Assembly: GCF_000423525.1 (NCBI RefSeq)
Contig: NZ_AUID01000001.1
Span: forward strand, 124,001-188,000
Direction: 5' to 3'
DNA length: 64,000 nucleotides
From: Proteocatella sphenisci DSM 23131
Lineage (GTDB): Bacteria; Bacillota; Clostridia; Peptostreptococcales; Filifactoraceae
Below the pieces are notes generated by a model. The model was not told where the DNA came from. It saw only the letters and a list, made by a program, of their open reading frames with translations, and did no database searches. The position numbers and the translations under genes are program-made. Positions 37,377 to 46,233 of the stretch are shown here, piece after piece. The first letter of the stretch is position 1. Each line of letters starts with the position of its first letter.

Positions 37377-38537
37377 TTATTTAATTATTTCCAGAAACTC
37401 TTCTCTGGTAGTTTTTTTTGTAAGCATTGAAAAAATCTTAGATGAAAGTTTTGTCTCTCCAATTAGATTCGCTCCAGTAAAAATATTATTCTTGAAAGTA
37501 TAAAGTTTATAGTTTTCACCTTCAAGTATCTCTATTTCATCGTCTTTGTCAGTTACATCTCCAGCTGAATATACTCCTATATCCAGTGCTTTTAGTATTG
37601 TCGCAGGTGGATTCATAGTAAATTCGATACTTTTCCCAAGGATATCCATAGCTGCTACTTTTCCTGTTTGCATAGCTAATGGCCATATACCCAGACATAC
37701 CCCGTTTACCTGAGCGCAGTCTCCCACAGCATATATGTCTTTATCCGAAGTCTTCATATCTTCTTTTACTACTATTCCTTTGTCTGTTTCAAGACCTGCT
37801 TCTGATGCAAGACCAATCTGCGGTCTTATTCCAACAGAAAACATAATCATATCTGTAGAAATCTCTTCGCCAGAATTAAGAATTATTTTTTCAACCTTAT
37901 CACTTCCTATTATACACTTTGTACTTTTTTGCGTAAATACATTTATTCCTTCTTTTTCAAGTTCTTTAAGAATTATCTGACTCGCTTTTTCGCTGAGCTG
38001 CCTTGCCATGAGCCTGTCTCCAAATTCAAGTATATTCACATTTTTTCCAGATTTTCTAAAAGTCCATGCTGCTTCGATTCCTAAAAGCCCTCCACCTACT
38101 ATAGTCACAGTTTTTTTGTCTCTTATATAGGTGTTTATATTTTCCATATCATCATAGAATTTCAGGTCAAATACTCCAGGTATGTCTGAACCCTCAACCG
38201 GCGGTACGAAATTTATACTGCCAACTGCCAACACAAGTTTATCATATTTTATATTTTCTCCTGAAGCAAATTCTACTGATTTTGAATCTCTGTCTATTTT
38301 TACAGCTTCTTTGCCAGTTAACAATTCTATATTCTTATCTTTATAATAGTTTTCTGCTTTAAGATAAAAATGTTTATCTTCTTTCCCATCACAAAGCATA
38401 TGTGATAGTTGAGGCCTGTAATATGGGAGTCTGGTTTCTTTACCTGCTACCGTTATCTCAACGTCTGAGTCATTCTTTCTTAAAGTGTCTGCACAAGAAA
38501 TCGCTCCTGCACTGCTGCCCAATATCAAAACTTTCAT
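37377..38537 (-). CDS. NAD(P)/FAD-dependent oxidoreductase (rubredoxin reductase-like)
   Basis: A 386-residue flavoprotein with an N-terminal FAD motif (VLILGSSAGAISCADTL), a central NAD motif (IVGGGLLGIEAAW) and the second FAD contact DIYAVGDCAQ. It resembles NADH:rubredoxin oxidoreductases and the flavin module of nitrite reductases, without an attached iron-sulfur or rubredoxin domain. AAGGAGG is 6 bases before the ATG at 38537; 13 upstream in-frame codons are excluded. It could supply electrons to superoxide reductase through rubredoxin, which is inference. Confidence 0.87.
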   Translation of the reverse strand: MKVLILGSSAGAISCADTLRKNDSDVEITVAGKETRLPYYRPQLSHMLCDGKEDKHFYLKAENYYKDKNIELLTGKEAVKIDRDSKSVEFASGENIKYDKLVLAVGSINFVPPVEGSDIPGVFDLKFYDDMENINTYIRDKKTVTIVGGGLLGIEAAWTFRKSGKNVNILEFGDRLMARQLSEKASQIILKELEKEGINVFTQKSTKCIIGSDKVEKIILNSGEEISTDMIMFSVGIRPQIGLASEAGLETDKGIVVKEDMKTSDKDIYAVGDCAQVNGVCLGIWPLAMQTGKVAAMDILGKSIEFTMNPPATILKALDIGVYSAGDVTDKDDEIEILEGENYKLYTFKNNIFTGANLIGETKLSSKIFSMLTKKTTREEFLEIIK

Positions 38538-38663
38538 GTTTTTCCTCCTTAACGTGACCATATTGCTCAAGTCCAAGAAATAATATACAAAATTAATTAT
38601 GTTATTTTAAATGATAACACAATAAAAGGCTGTCATCAAGTCACTGATTTTTTTATTTAAAAA

Positions 38664-38702
38664 ATAAAAAAAGGATTAGAATAATCGTATACTCTAATCC
38701 TT
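38664..38702 (-). terminator. intrinsic terminator of the hrcA-grpE-dnaK-dnaJ operon
   Basis: GGATTAGA paired with TCTAATCC (8 bp, flanked by AA/TT), a 12-base loop, and a long T-run on the minus strand. It lies 6 bp after the dnaJ stop codon. Confidence 0.88.
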
Positions 38703-38707
38703 AAATA

Positions 38708-39904
38708 TTAGTCTTTCAAAGAATCCTTCATCTTTTTAAAGAAAGATTTTTCTTTTTTTTCGGAATTTTTTTCAGAATTCTCTTCCTTGTTACTTCCAAC
38801 TGCTTCTGAATTCTTTGTTTCGCCTGTTTCAGCAGCAAATTCTTCAAGAATAGCTTTTTGCTTTGCTGTAAGGTTTTTTGGAGTTTCAACAGTAACTCTC
38901 ACCATCTGATCTCCACGTTTATCAGGATTGCTTATATATGGAATACCTTTGTTCTTAACCCTGAATATTGTGCCTGTCTGAGTACCTTCTGAAACTTTGT
39001 ACTTTACCTTGCCATCAAGAGTAGGAACTTCAATCTCAGCACCAAGTGCCGCCTGAGTAAATGAAATAGGAATTTCAAGCCATACATTATTTCCTTCTCT
39101 TTCAAATAATTTATGTGAAAGTACGTAAATTGTAAGGTATACATCGCCGCGTGGACCGCCCTTGCTTCCAGGTTGGCCTTCTCCAGCAATTCTAAGTGTT
39201 GATTCGTCATCTATACCTGCAGGTATTTTAACAGATTTTTTCACCTTTACAGTTTCGGTTTTCTTACCCTTACACTTTGAACATTTTTCTTCAATTACTT
39301 CACCGGTTCCATTACAGTTTCCACAGACAGCTGCGCTCATCATAGTACCAAAAGGAGTTCTAACCTGCTTTTGTACTTGGCCGCTTCCATGACAAACAGG
39401 ACATGTTTTTGCTGATGTTCCTTTTTTTGCTCCAGATCCATGGCATTCATGACATTCTTCTTCTCTTGTTATATTGATTTCTTTTTCTACTCCAAAAGCA
39501 GCCTCTTCAAAAGTGATATTCATTCTGTAGCGAATATCTTCTCCCTTTTGAGGTCCATTTCTTCTCTGTCTGCTTCCTGTACTTCCAAATCCGCCTCCAA
39601 AGATACCTTCAAATATATCTTCGAAGCCTCCAAAACCGCCGCCTCCAAATCCGCCTGCGCCTCCGCCTGGACCGCCCTGTTCAAAGGCTGCATGACCAAA
39701 TCTGTCATAAGCCGCTCTTTTTTGAGGATCCGAAATGTGCTCATATGCTTCATTGACTTCTTTAAAATTTTCTTCAGCTTTTTTATCATCTGGGTTTCTG
39801 TCAGGATGAAATTCCATAGCCTTTTTTCTAAAGGCTTTCTTTATTTCTTTCTCATCTGCATCTTTTGAAACTCCGAGAACTTCGTAATAATCTTTTTTCG
39901 CCAC
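38708..39904 (-). CDS. dnaJ: chaperone protein DnaJ
   Basis: A 398-residue Hsp40. The J domain has HPD (EFHPDRNPDD), then a Gly/Phe-rich stretch, four zinc-finger repeats (CHECHGSG, CPVCHGSG, CGNCNGTG, CSKCKGKK) and a C-terminal domain; the last ~40 residues are a Glu/Lys-rich tail. The start is GTG at 39904, with GAGGTGAT upstream. Last gene of the heat-shock operon, after a GC-rich hairpin. Confidence 0.96.
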   Translation of the reverse strand: MAKKDYYEVLGVSKDADEKEIKKAFRKKAMEFHPDRNPDDKKAEENFKEVNEAYEHISDPQKRAAYDRFGHAAFEQGGPGGGAGGFGGGGFGGFEDIFEGIFGGGFGSTGSRQRRNGPQKGEDIRYRMNITFEEAAFGVEKEINITREEECHECHGSGAKKGTSAKTCPVCHGSGQVQKQVRTPFGTMMSAAVCGNCNGTGEVIEEKCSKCKGKKTETVKVKKSVKIPAGIDDESTLRIAGEGQPGSKGGPRGDVYLTIYVLSHKLFEREGNNVWLEIPISFTQAALGAEIEVPTLDGKVKYKVSEGTQTGTIFRVKNKGIPYISNPDKRGDQMVRVTVETPKNLTAKQKAILEEFAAETGETKNSEAVGSNKEENSEKNSEKKEKSFFKKMKDSLKD

Positions 39905-39920
39905 CGTATCACCTCTTCAA

Positions 39921-39954
39921 GGCAAAAGCCTGCGGAAAAATCCGCAAGCCTGCC
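39921..39954 (-). promoter_or_regulatory. intercistronic hairpin between dnaK and dnaJ
   Basis: A strong stem (GC-TGCGGA with TCCGCA-GC, loop of four, extendable by GGCA/TGCC) followed on the minus strand by TTTTG. The T-run is too short for full termination; it may lower dnaJ expression or protect the dnaK message end. Confidence 0.6.
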
Positions 39955-39967
39955 GTAATATTTTTTA

Positions 39968-41794
39968 TTACTCTTCTATAATCTCTGCATCAACAACATT
40001 GTCATCTTTAGCTTCTTCAGTTCCTGATTCCGGATTTTCTCCTTGAGCTGCCTGAGCTTCTTCATACATCTTTTGTGATATTGAATGGAATTTAGTCATT
40101 ACTTCGTCTATTGCTTTTCTTATATCTTCGCCAGATGCATTTTCATCAGCTACAAGAGTCTTAAGATCGCTTATAGCCCCGTTTACAGCATCTTTTTCTT
40201 CTTGAGAAGCCTTTTCTCCCACTTCTTCAAGTGTCTTTTCAGTCTGATAAATTGTAGATTCTGCTTGATTAAGCGCTTCCATTTTATCTTTTTTCAGTTT
40301 GTCTTCTTCAGCGTGAAGTTCAGCTTCTTTAACTTTTTTATCTATTTCGTCTTCAGACAGATTCGTAGATGATGTTATAGTTATTGATTGCTCTTTACCT
40401 GTTCCAAGGTCTTTTGCAGTAACGTGAGCTATACCATTTGCATCTATATCGAATATTACCTCAATTTGAGGAATCCCTCTTGGAGCTGGTGGAATATTAG
40501 TCAATTGGAATCTTCCAAGAGTTATATTATCAGATGCCATTGATCTCTCACCTTGTAGTACGTGAATATCAACTGCCGTCTGATTGTCAGCTGCCGTAGA
40601 GAATACCTGAGATTTCTTAGTTGGTATTGTAGTATTTCTGTTTATAATTGGAGTAGACACTCCGCCTAATGTTTCAATTCCAAGTGAAAGAGGGGTAACA
40701 TCAAGTAATAACAGGTCTTTTACTTCCCCTGTAAGAACTCCTGCCTGGATTGCAGCTCCAAGCGCAACACACTCGTCTGGATTGATTCCCTTGTGAGGGT
40801 CTTTGCCTGTAAGATTTTTTACAGCCTCTTGTACTGCTGGTATTCTTGTTGATCCACCAACTAGTATAACTTTATCTATATCACTTGTTGATAATTTTGC
40901 ATCTGCAAGTGCTTTTTTTGTAGGTTCCATAGTCGCATCTACAAGTCTTCTTGTAAGCTCATCAAATTTTGCTCTTGTAAGGTCCATGTTAAGGTGCTTT
41001 GGACCTTCTGCCGTAGCTGTGATAAACGGAAGATTCACATTTGTTGACATTGTTGAAGAAAGCTCTTTTTTAGCTTTTTCAGCTGCATCTTTAAGTCTTT
41101 GAAGACTCATTTTATCAGCTTTAAGATCTACGCCTTCTTGCTTTTTAAATTCGCCTGCCATATAATCTACAAGTATATCATCAAAATCATCTCCACCTAA
41201 TCTGTTGTTTCCGCTTGTAGAAAGCACTTCAAATGCTCCATCTCCAAGCTCTAGTATAGATACGTCAAAAGTACCTCCACCAAGGTCGAATACAAGTATT
41301 TTTTCTTCCCTTCCATCTTTATCAAATCCATAAGCTATAGAAGCTGCTGTTGGCTCATTGATGATTCTCTTCACATCAAGACCAGCTATTCTTCCTGAAT
41401 CTTTTGTTGCCTGTCTTTGAGCATCTGTAAAATATGCAGGTACAGTTATAACTGCATCAGTTACTTTTTCTCCAAGGTAGCTTTCAGCATCTGCCTTAAG
41501 TTTTTGCAAGATTATTGCTGAAATATCTTGTGGAGTATATTTTTTTCCATCTATCATCACATTGTGATCAGTTCCCATCTCTCTTTTGATAGAACTTATT
41601 GTTCTTTCAGGGTTTGTCACTGACTGTCTCTTAGCCGGCTCTCCTACTATTCTTTCTCCATCTTTAGAAAATGCAACTATTGAAGGAGTTGTTCTAAATC
41701 CTTCTCTATTTGATATTACAACTGGTTCTCCACCTTCTAAAACAGCAACACATGAGTTGGTTGTTCCTAAGTCAATTCCTATTACTTTTCCCAT
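39968..41794 (-). CDS. dnaK: molecular chaperone DnaK
   Basis: A 608-residue Hsp70. The N-terminal ATPase has [26 protein letters not shown] and [14 protein letters not shown]; the linker [15 protein letters not shown] leads to the substrate-binding domain and helical lid. The end, [12 protein letters not shown], resembles the EEVD-like tail of bacterial DnaK. AGGAGG precedes the ATG. Central gene of the CIRCE-controlled operon. Confidence 0.98.
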   Translation of the reverse strand: MGKVIGIDLGTTNSCVAVLEGGEPVVISNREGFRTTPSIVAFSKDGERIVGEPAKRQSVTNPERTISSIKREMGTDHNVMIDGKKYTPQDISAIILQKLKADAESYLGEKVTDAVITVPAYFTDAQRQATKDSGRIAGLDVKRIINEPTAASIAYGFDKDGREEKILVFDLGGGTFDVSILELGDGAFEVLSTSGNNRLGGDDFDDILVDYMAGEFKKQEGVDLKADKMSLQRLKDAAEKAKKELSSTMSTNVNLPFITATAEGPKHLNMDLTRAKFDELTRRLVDATMEPTKKALADAKLSTSDIDKVILVGGSTRIPAVQEAVKNLTGKDPHKGINPDECVALGAAIQAGVLTGEVKDLLLLDVTPLSLGIETLGGVSTPIINRNTTIPTKKSQVFSTAADNQTAVDIHVLQGERSMASDNITLGRFQLTNIPPAPRGIPQIEVIFDIDANGIAHVTAKDLGTGKEQSITITSSTNLSEDEIDKKVKEAELHAEEDKLKKDKMEALNQAESTIYQTEKTLEEVGEKASQEEKDAVNGAISDLKTLVADENASGEDIRKAIDEVMTKFHSISQKMYEEAQAAQGENPESGTEEAKDDNVVDAEIIEE

Positions 41795-41877
41795 TTTTTA
41801 ATCCTCCTGAATTTTTATTCATAAAAACGTTATTGTTTATTCAAACTTCTATATTGCTATAGCAGTATTTTGGCTAT

Positions 41878-42492
41878 CTAATTAGATACCTTTACCATTG
41901 CCGGTCTTATTACTTTACCCTTTAACTTGTAGCCTTTTTGAAATACTTCAAGTATCTCATCCGGATTTTCACCAGCCTCTTGCATTACTGCGTGATGCAT
42001 ATTATGATCAAATTTACAGTCTGTCTTTATTTCTTCAACACTGCTTTTTGAAAGTGCACCTTCCATCTGTTTCTTTATCATCTCGACCCCTTTGAATACA
42101 GATGATTCTTCATCATCAAAGGCATTTAGCGCCCTTTCAAAGTTGTCCATTATACCCAAAAATTCCATGATTATTTTTTCGTTTGCAAAAGCAGAAATAT
42201 CTTCTTTTTCTTTTTCAGTTCTTCTTTTGTAATTCATGAAATCTGCCTGAGTTCTCTGCACAGTAGCTTTAAGCTCTTCAATCTGTTTTTTTGCCTCTTC
42301 AAGCTCAGCAGAAGATTTGTCTTTTTTTGTTTTCGATTTAGCAAAATTTAAGATTTTTTCTCCAGTATTTGCTTCTTTTTCTCTTGATTCCTGGTTGTCT
42401 TCAACATTTTCATCTGTACTGATATTTTCAGCCGTATTTTCAATAGCCTGTATCAGATCTTCATCCAAGGTGTTTTTTTCTTTCTTGTCCAT
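41878..42492 (-). CDS. grpE: nucleotide exchange factor GrpE
   Basis: A 204-residue cofactor of DnaK. The N-terminus is acidic and disordered, followed by a long coiled coil and the C-terminal beta domain ending GYKLKGKVIRPAMVKVSN. The ATG at 42492 (AAAGGA 7-8 bases upstream) is used; an earlier in-frame ATG at 42516 lies over the end of hrcA. It follows hrcA directly. Confidence 0.95.
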   Translation of the reverse strand: MDKKEKNTLDEDLIQAIENTAENISTDENVEDNQESREKEANTGEKILNFAKSKTKKDKSSAELEEAKKQIEELKATVQRTQADFMNYKRRTEKEKEDISAFANEKIIMEFLGIMDNFERALNAFDDEESSVFKGVEMIKKQMEGALSKSSVEEIKTDCKFDHNMHHAVMQEAGENPDEILEVFQKGYKLKGKVIRPAMVKVSN

Positions 42493-42505
42493 TTTTCTTT
42501 CCTTT

Positions 42506-43567
42506 CTACGAGTCATTTATTATTGAATTTATTTTTGACTGAATATAACTTATGACTGAGTATGCTTTGTCATAATCCATCCTTTTTGGAGCTATCAGTC
42601 CTATCTTCCCTACTACAGACCCTCTATAATGAAAGTTGGCCGTTATAATGGCACAATCTTTAACCACTGAGCCCATATCCTCATTACCTATTATTATATT
42701 TATATCATTCTTCTGAATACCCTGTTTATCAAGGATGTTTTTAACTTCATCTTTGCTACTCAAAAAATCCATAAAGGATTTGGCTCTTTCGATATCATGA
42801 AATTCTGGATAATCCAGCATATTAGTAGCCCCATCAAGAGCAAATTCTAACGTGTTTTCATTTATGAATGCACTGTTTAGATTCATTGTAATATCATCAA
42901 ATAAAGATGCATAGGCATCGAGTTTTATTCTTATGAAATCAAGAAGGTCTATGTCAATGCCGGCTATGTTTTTACCAACAAGACTGTCATTAATCATTGA
43001 ACCCATAAGTTTTATAGTGTCATCGTTGACATCTGTACTCATATTGGCGATGCAATTATTTACTTGTCCATTATCAAGCACGGTAACAATAACAACTTGC
43101 TTCTCATTTATCTTTACCAGAGAAACATGTTTTATATATATTGCCTGAACATTTTTTTTAGAAACTGCGAATGCCGTATAGTTAGTTATTTTTGTAAGCA
43201 TATTGAGAGAATGATCTATCAGTGCATTGATTTGCGTTATATTGTCAAAAATATTCATCTCTTCAAGTATTTTCATATTGTCATCTGTGTTTTTAAAAGG
43301 CAAATCTTCAAATAATAGATTTTGAACATAAAGTTCATAAGCTTCAGCTGATGGTATTCTGCCAGAAGAAGTGTGGGGTTGAAGCAATAAACCAAGCTTC
43401 TCCAGATCTGACATTTCATTTCTGATTGTCGCAGCACTCACTCCCAAATCCTTGTTTTTGGATATAGTTCTTGATCCAACAGGTTCGGCTGTATCTATAT
43501 ATTCTTTTATAATAAATTGCAGTATTCTTTTTTTCCTGTCACTTAAATTGATCAATGAAGTCATCAT
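42506..43567 (-). CDS. hrcA: heat-inducible transcription repressor HrcA
   Basis: A 353-residue repressor of class I heat-shock genes. The N-terminal winged helix (AATIRNEMSDLEKLGLL) follows RKKRILQFIIKEYIDT, and a GAF-like domain fills the rest. The start is one of two adjacent ATG codons (43567 or 43564) after GAGGTGA. It binds the CIRCE element just upstream and so controls its own operon. Confidence 0.96.
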   Translation of the reverse strand: MMTSLINLSDRKKRILQFIIKEYIDTAEPVGSRTISKNKDLGVSAATIRNEMSDLEKLGLLLQPHTSSGRIPSAEAYELYVQNLLFEDLPFKNTDDNMKILEEMNIFDNITQINALIDHSLNMLTKITNYTAFAVSKKNVQAIYIKHVSLVKINEKQVVIVTVLDNGQVNNCIANMSTDVNDDTIKLMGSMINDSLVGKNIAGIDIDLLDFIRIKLDAYASLFDDITMNLNSAFINENTLEFALDGATNMLDYPEFHDIERAKSFMDFLSSKDEVKNILDKQGIQKNDINIIIGNEDMGSVVKDCAIITANFHYRGSVVGKIGLIAPKRMDYDKAYSVISYIQSKINSIINDS

Positions 43568-43587
43568 TTCACCTCACTCTATCTTTG

Positions 43588-43614
43588 TTAGCACTCTATA
43601 ACATCGAGTGCTAA
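43588..43614. promoter_or_regulatory. CIRCE operator
   Basis: A perfect consensus CIRCE: TTAGCACTC, nine bases, GAGTGCTAA. It sits between the promoter and hrcA, 21 bp before the start codon; HrcA binds here. Confidence 0.98.
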
Positions 43615-43623
43615 TCTATACAT

Positions 43624-43652
43624 ATAATATACCTTTTTGCTTATTGTGTCAA
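43624..43652 (-). promoter_or_regulatory. promoter of the hrcA operon
   Basis: TTGACA (43647-43652 on the minus strand), 17-bp spacer, TATTAT (43624-43629), immediately upstream of CIRCE. It is a vegetative sigma-A type promoter, as expected for class I heat-shock genes. Confidence 0.85.
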
Positions 43653-43673
43653 CATTATTTTCAATTTTTACAA

Positions 43674-43713
43674 TAAAAAAACTCCTTATCATATGAAAAT
43701 ATGTAAGAAGTCT
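43674..43713 (-). terminator. terminator of the tRNA operon
   Basis: An imperfect stem around GAAA (TCCTTATCATAT with ATATGTAAGAAG) followed on the minus strand by seven T, 15 bp after tRNA-Gly. Confidence 0.7.
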
Positions 43714-43727
43714 GGGTATCAATCAAT

Positions 43728-43801
43728 TGGAGCGGGTGAAGGGGATCGAACCCTCGCAACCAGCTTGGAAGGCTGGGGCTCTACCACTGAGCTACACCCG
43801 C
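43728..43801 (-). tRNA. tRNA-Gly (anticodon TCC)
   Basis: A 74-base gene with CCA encoded. The acceptor stem GCGGGTG pairs with CACCCGC-side bases, the anticodon arm is CCAGC-CTTCCAA-GCTGG, and the T arm contains GGTTCGATCCC. Third in the Val-Tyr-Gly operon. Confidence 0.96.
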
Positions 43802-43844
43802 GTGGTAAGAAGGAAATCTTTAAAAGTACTATATATTGAAATTT

Positions 43845-43929
43845 TGGTGGTGGAGGGTGGATTCGAACCACCGAAAGCGATGCTAACAGATTTACAGTCT
43901 GCCCCCTTTGGCCACTCGGGAACTCCACC
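43845..43929 (-). tRNA. tRNA-Tyr (anticodon GTA)
   Basis: An 85-base class II tRNA with a long variable arm and encoded CCA. Acceptor GGTGGAG/CTCCACC; anticodon arm GCAGA-CTGTAAA-TCTGT; T loop GGTTCGAATCC. Confidence 0.96.
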
Positions 43930-43947
43930 ATATATTTGATTGTATTT

Positions 43948-44023
43948 TGGTGGGACCAATAGGGCTCGAACCTATGACCCCCTGCTTGTAAGGCAGGTGC
44001 TCTCCCAGCTGAGCTATGATCCC
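43948..44023 (-). tRNA. tRNA-Val (anticodon TAC)
   Basis: A 76-base tRNA with encoded CCA. Anticodon arm CCTGC-CTTACAA-GCAGG; T arm GGTTCGAGCC. First gene of the operon. Confidence 0.96.
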
Positions 44024-44076
44024 ATGCAAACAATCAAGTAATTATTAAAGTAAGTATTATCCTTACTACGCTTATT

Positions 44077-44105
44077 ATATTACCAAATCAACGGACTATT
44101 GTCAA
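44077..44105 (-). promoter_or_regulatory. promoter of the tRNA operon
   Basis: TTGACA (44100-44105 on the minus strand), 17-bp spacer, TAATAT (44077-44082), 53 bp before tRNA-Val. Confidence 0.8.
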
Positions 44106-44131
44106 TGGAAATTTAAAATTTTTTTATATTT

Positions 44132-44656
44132 TTAAAAAATAGCAACCGAATTTTTCTGATCAAAGGGCTGTATGCTTACCTTAACAATCTCTTCTCTTGA
44201 AGTAGGTACATTCTTTCCAACAAAATCCGCCCTTACAGGAAGTTCTCTGTGACCTCTGTCAATAAGCACTGCGAGCTGTATGGATTTTGGCCTCCCAATT
44301 TCCATAAGCGCGTTAAGTGCCGACCTCACAGTCCTGCCGGTGTATAATACATCGTCCACAAGTACTACCACCTTGTCATCTATTGAAAATGATAGATTAT
44401 TCCCTTCGCTTACAGTATTTATTTTTTTTTGTTCAAGGTCATCTCTATAATTTGTTACATCCAATTCTCCCGTACTAAGCTGAGCTTTCTCTATCTCATT
44501 TATTTTTTTAGAAATGCTTTGCGCAAGATATATTCCCCTTGTTTTTATTCCAACTATAACAATGTTTTCTGTGCCTTTGTTTTTTTCAATAATTTCATGA
44601 CTGATCCTTGTAACTGCTCTGAAAATATCTTTTTCGTCCATAATTAATGCTTTCAT
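44132..44656 (-). CDS. pyrR: bifunctional pyrimidine regulator/uracil phosphoribosyltransferase PyrR
   Basis: A 174-residue PRTase-fold protein that binds UMP and pyr mRNA to attenuate pyrimidine genes and has weak uracil phosphoribosyltransferase activity. The PRPP loop is VVLVDDVLYTGRTVRSAL. The ATG at 44656 with AAGGAG 8 bases upstream is preferred to an internal ATG at 44641. It follows an rluD-type gene by 19 bp and has no pyr biosynthetic gene beside it, so its targets lie elsewhere. Confidence 0.94.
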   Translation of the reverse strand: MKALIMDEKDIFRAVTRISHEIIEKNKGTENIVIVGIKTRGIYLAQSISKKINEIEKAQLSTGELDVTNYRDDLEQKKINTVSEGNNLSFSIDDKVVVLVDDVLYTGRTVRSALNALMEIGRPKSIQLAVLIDRGHRELPVRADFVGKNVPTSREEIVKVSIQPFDQKNSVAIF

Positions 44657-44675
44657 TGAAAAATCTCCTTATACA

Positions 44676-45590
44676 CTATATTTCTGTCAGCTTGTCTATG
44701 ATATCAGAAAAATATTCTGGAAGCTGAGAATTGAATTCTACATATTCTCCTGTTGATGGATGAATAAAACCGAGTTTTCCGGCATGAAGAACAGGTCCTT
44801 GAGTTTTAAACTTGAAATTACCGCCAAAATATAAATCATCACCAAGTAGTGGATATTTTTTGTAGAGCGAATGCACTCTTATCTGATGAGTTCTTCCAGT
44901 TTCAAGATTAGCCTTCAAAAGACAGTAACCCTGGAACCTCTTTATTACTTCAAAATGAGTTACAGCCCGCCTTCCCCCCTCAACAACAGCCATTTTTAGC
45001 CTGTCTTTAGGATTTCTATCTATTGGTGCATCTACTGTATACTTATCTTCTTTGGGATTCCCTAATACTATCATAGTGTATTCCCTTATTATGCTATGGT
45101 CTTTAAACTGCTCTGAGAGCGAATTATGCGCCTTGTCATTTTTTGCAACAACAAGTACCCCTGTGGTGTTCTTGTCAATACGATGAACAATTCCAGGCCT
45201 CTTTATTCCATTTATTGTAGACAACTTATCCTTGAAGTGAAACAAAAGCGCATTCACAAGAGTACCCGTATAATTTCCAGGGGCCGGATGTACAACCATA
45301 TCTTTGCTCTTATTGATTATTATAATGTCATCGTCTTCATACATTATATCAAGCGGTATGTCTTCAGCTAGTATATCAAGTTCAACTGGATCACAAATAT
45401 TCATAACAATTATATCATCTTCTTGAACAATATAGCTGGACTTCTTTATTTTATCGTTCACTTTTATATTTCCGTCTTTGATATTCTTTTGAATAAATGA
45501 CCTGCTGCTTATGTTTATCTGCGAAGAGAGATATTGATCAAGTCTCGTCCCAGAGTCTTCTTCTGTTACATAAAATCTGCTTTTTTCCAT
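44676..45590 (-). CDS. rluD: RluD-type 23S rRNA pseudouridine synthase
   Basis: A 304-residue pseudouridine synthase with an N-terminal S4 RNA-binding domain (TRLDQYLSSQINISSRSFIQ) and the catalytic GIVHRIDKNTTGVLVVAK. ETGRTHQIRVH is the second signature. RluD and close relatives modify helix 69 of 23S rRNA; assignment to that exact site is by family. AAGGAG precedes the ATG. The order with pyrR is common in Firmicutes, where lspA often comes just before; lspA is absent here. Confidence 0.9.
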   Translation of the reverse strand: MEKSRFYVTEEDSGTRLDQYLSSQINISSRSFIQKNIKDGNIKVNDKIKKSSYIVQEDDIIVMNICDPVELDILAEDIPLDIMYEDDDIIIINKSKDMVVHPAPGNYTGTLVNALLFHFKDKLSTINGIKRPGIVHRIDKNTTGVLVVAKNDKAHNSLSEQFKDHSIIREYTMIVLGNPKEDKYTVDAPIDRNPKDRLKMAVVEGGRRAVTHFEVIKRFQGYCLLKANLETGRTHQIRVHSLYKKYPLLGDDLYFGGNFKFKTQGPVLHAGKLGFIHPSTGEYVEFNSQLPEYFSDIIDKLTEI

Positions 45591-45603
45591 CTTAACTCCT
45601 TAA

Positions 45604-45984
45604 TCACTTTTTAGCATTTGTAGCATTCATCTTTTGCATCTCAATATGTTCCTGATTTACATCCACAAGGACTCTCTCAAAATCCCATTCAAGATTGTTC
45701 GAAGTTACCGTTGCAAAAACCGGTCTTTTTATACCAGTTTCTTTCATCATGTCTATAAACTCAAATATACTTTCTCTGTCAAATCCTCCAAACATGCAAA
45801 GTTCCAGCTCATTTAAAGGTTGTTCTGAAAATTTGGGATCCGCTTCCTTTTCAAGTATATCAATTACCCTCTCAGAAAGCTCACTATTTTTTACAAAGTG
45901 AACCTCGTCGCAAAAATTAGAAGCAATACCAGAAATTACACCTAATCTCTGCTCATCAATTCCATACACTAATATTTTTTTCAT
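45604..45984 (-). CDS. DUF3783 family protein
   Basis: A 126-residue protein of unknown function. It starts MKKILVYGIDE and has the central LNELELCMFGGFDRESIFEFI segment typical of DUF3783. The ATG at 45984 has GAGGG just 3 bases before it, a tight gap, and upstream codons have no box at all. It is 13 bp from rluD and probably cotranscribed with rluD and pyrR. Confidence 0.78.
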   Translation of the reverse strand: MKKILVYGIDEQRLGVISGIASNFCDEVHFVKNSELSERVIDILEKEADPKFSEQPLNELELCMFGGFDRESIFEFIDMMKETGIKRPVFATVTSNNLEWDFERVLVDVNQEHIEMQKMNATNAKK

Positions 45985-46002
45985 ATGCCCTCTTTCCCAC
46001 AT

Positions 46003-46034
46003 AAGAAAAATGTCTCAACAAAGACATTCTTCTT
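46003..46034 (-). terminator. intrinsic terminator of the feo operon
   Basis: AATGTC paired with GACATT around an 8-base loop, extended by AAGAA/TTCTT, ending in TTTTTCTT on the minus strand, 16 bp after the last feo gene. Confidence 0.75.
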
Positions 46035-46049
46035 ATATCTTATTATCTG

Positions 46050-46223
46050 CTACTTCTCTTTACCATCGCATTTTGTAACAGAAACCCCGCTACGGTTTCT
46101 AAGTTCACATTTATCTTTAGATGGACATGCATAACATCCATCACTTACTTCTTTTTTTAAGGATTTGATGAGAATATAAATGCCAAACACTACAATTATG
46201 AAACCAATAATATATGATAACAT
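46050..46223 (-). CDS. FeoB-associated Cys-rich membrane protein
   Basis: A 57-residue protein with one N-terminal membrane helix (SYIIGFIIVVFGIYILI) and a short cytoplasmic tail holding four cysteines (GCYACPSKDKC and a later TKCDG). Such proteins follow feoB and may act like FeoC; function unproven. The ATG at 46223 has AGGAG 6 bases upstream. It begins 10 bp after the feoB stop codon. Confidence 0.85.
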   Translation of the reverse strand: MLSYIIGFIIVVFGIYILIKSLKKEVSDGCYACPSKDKCELRNRSGVSVTKCDGKEK

Positions 46224-46233
46224 ATTATCTCCT

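Noticed and set aside
43719-44033. 104-residue open frame on the minus strand
   Set aside because: It runs across the three tRNA genes and is a by-product of their sequence.
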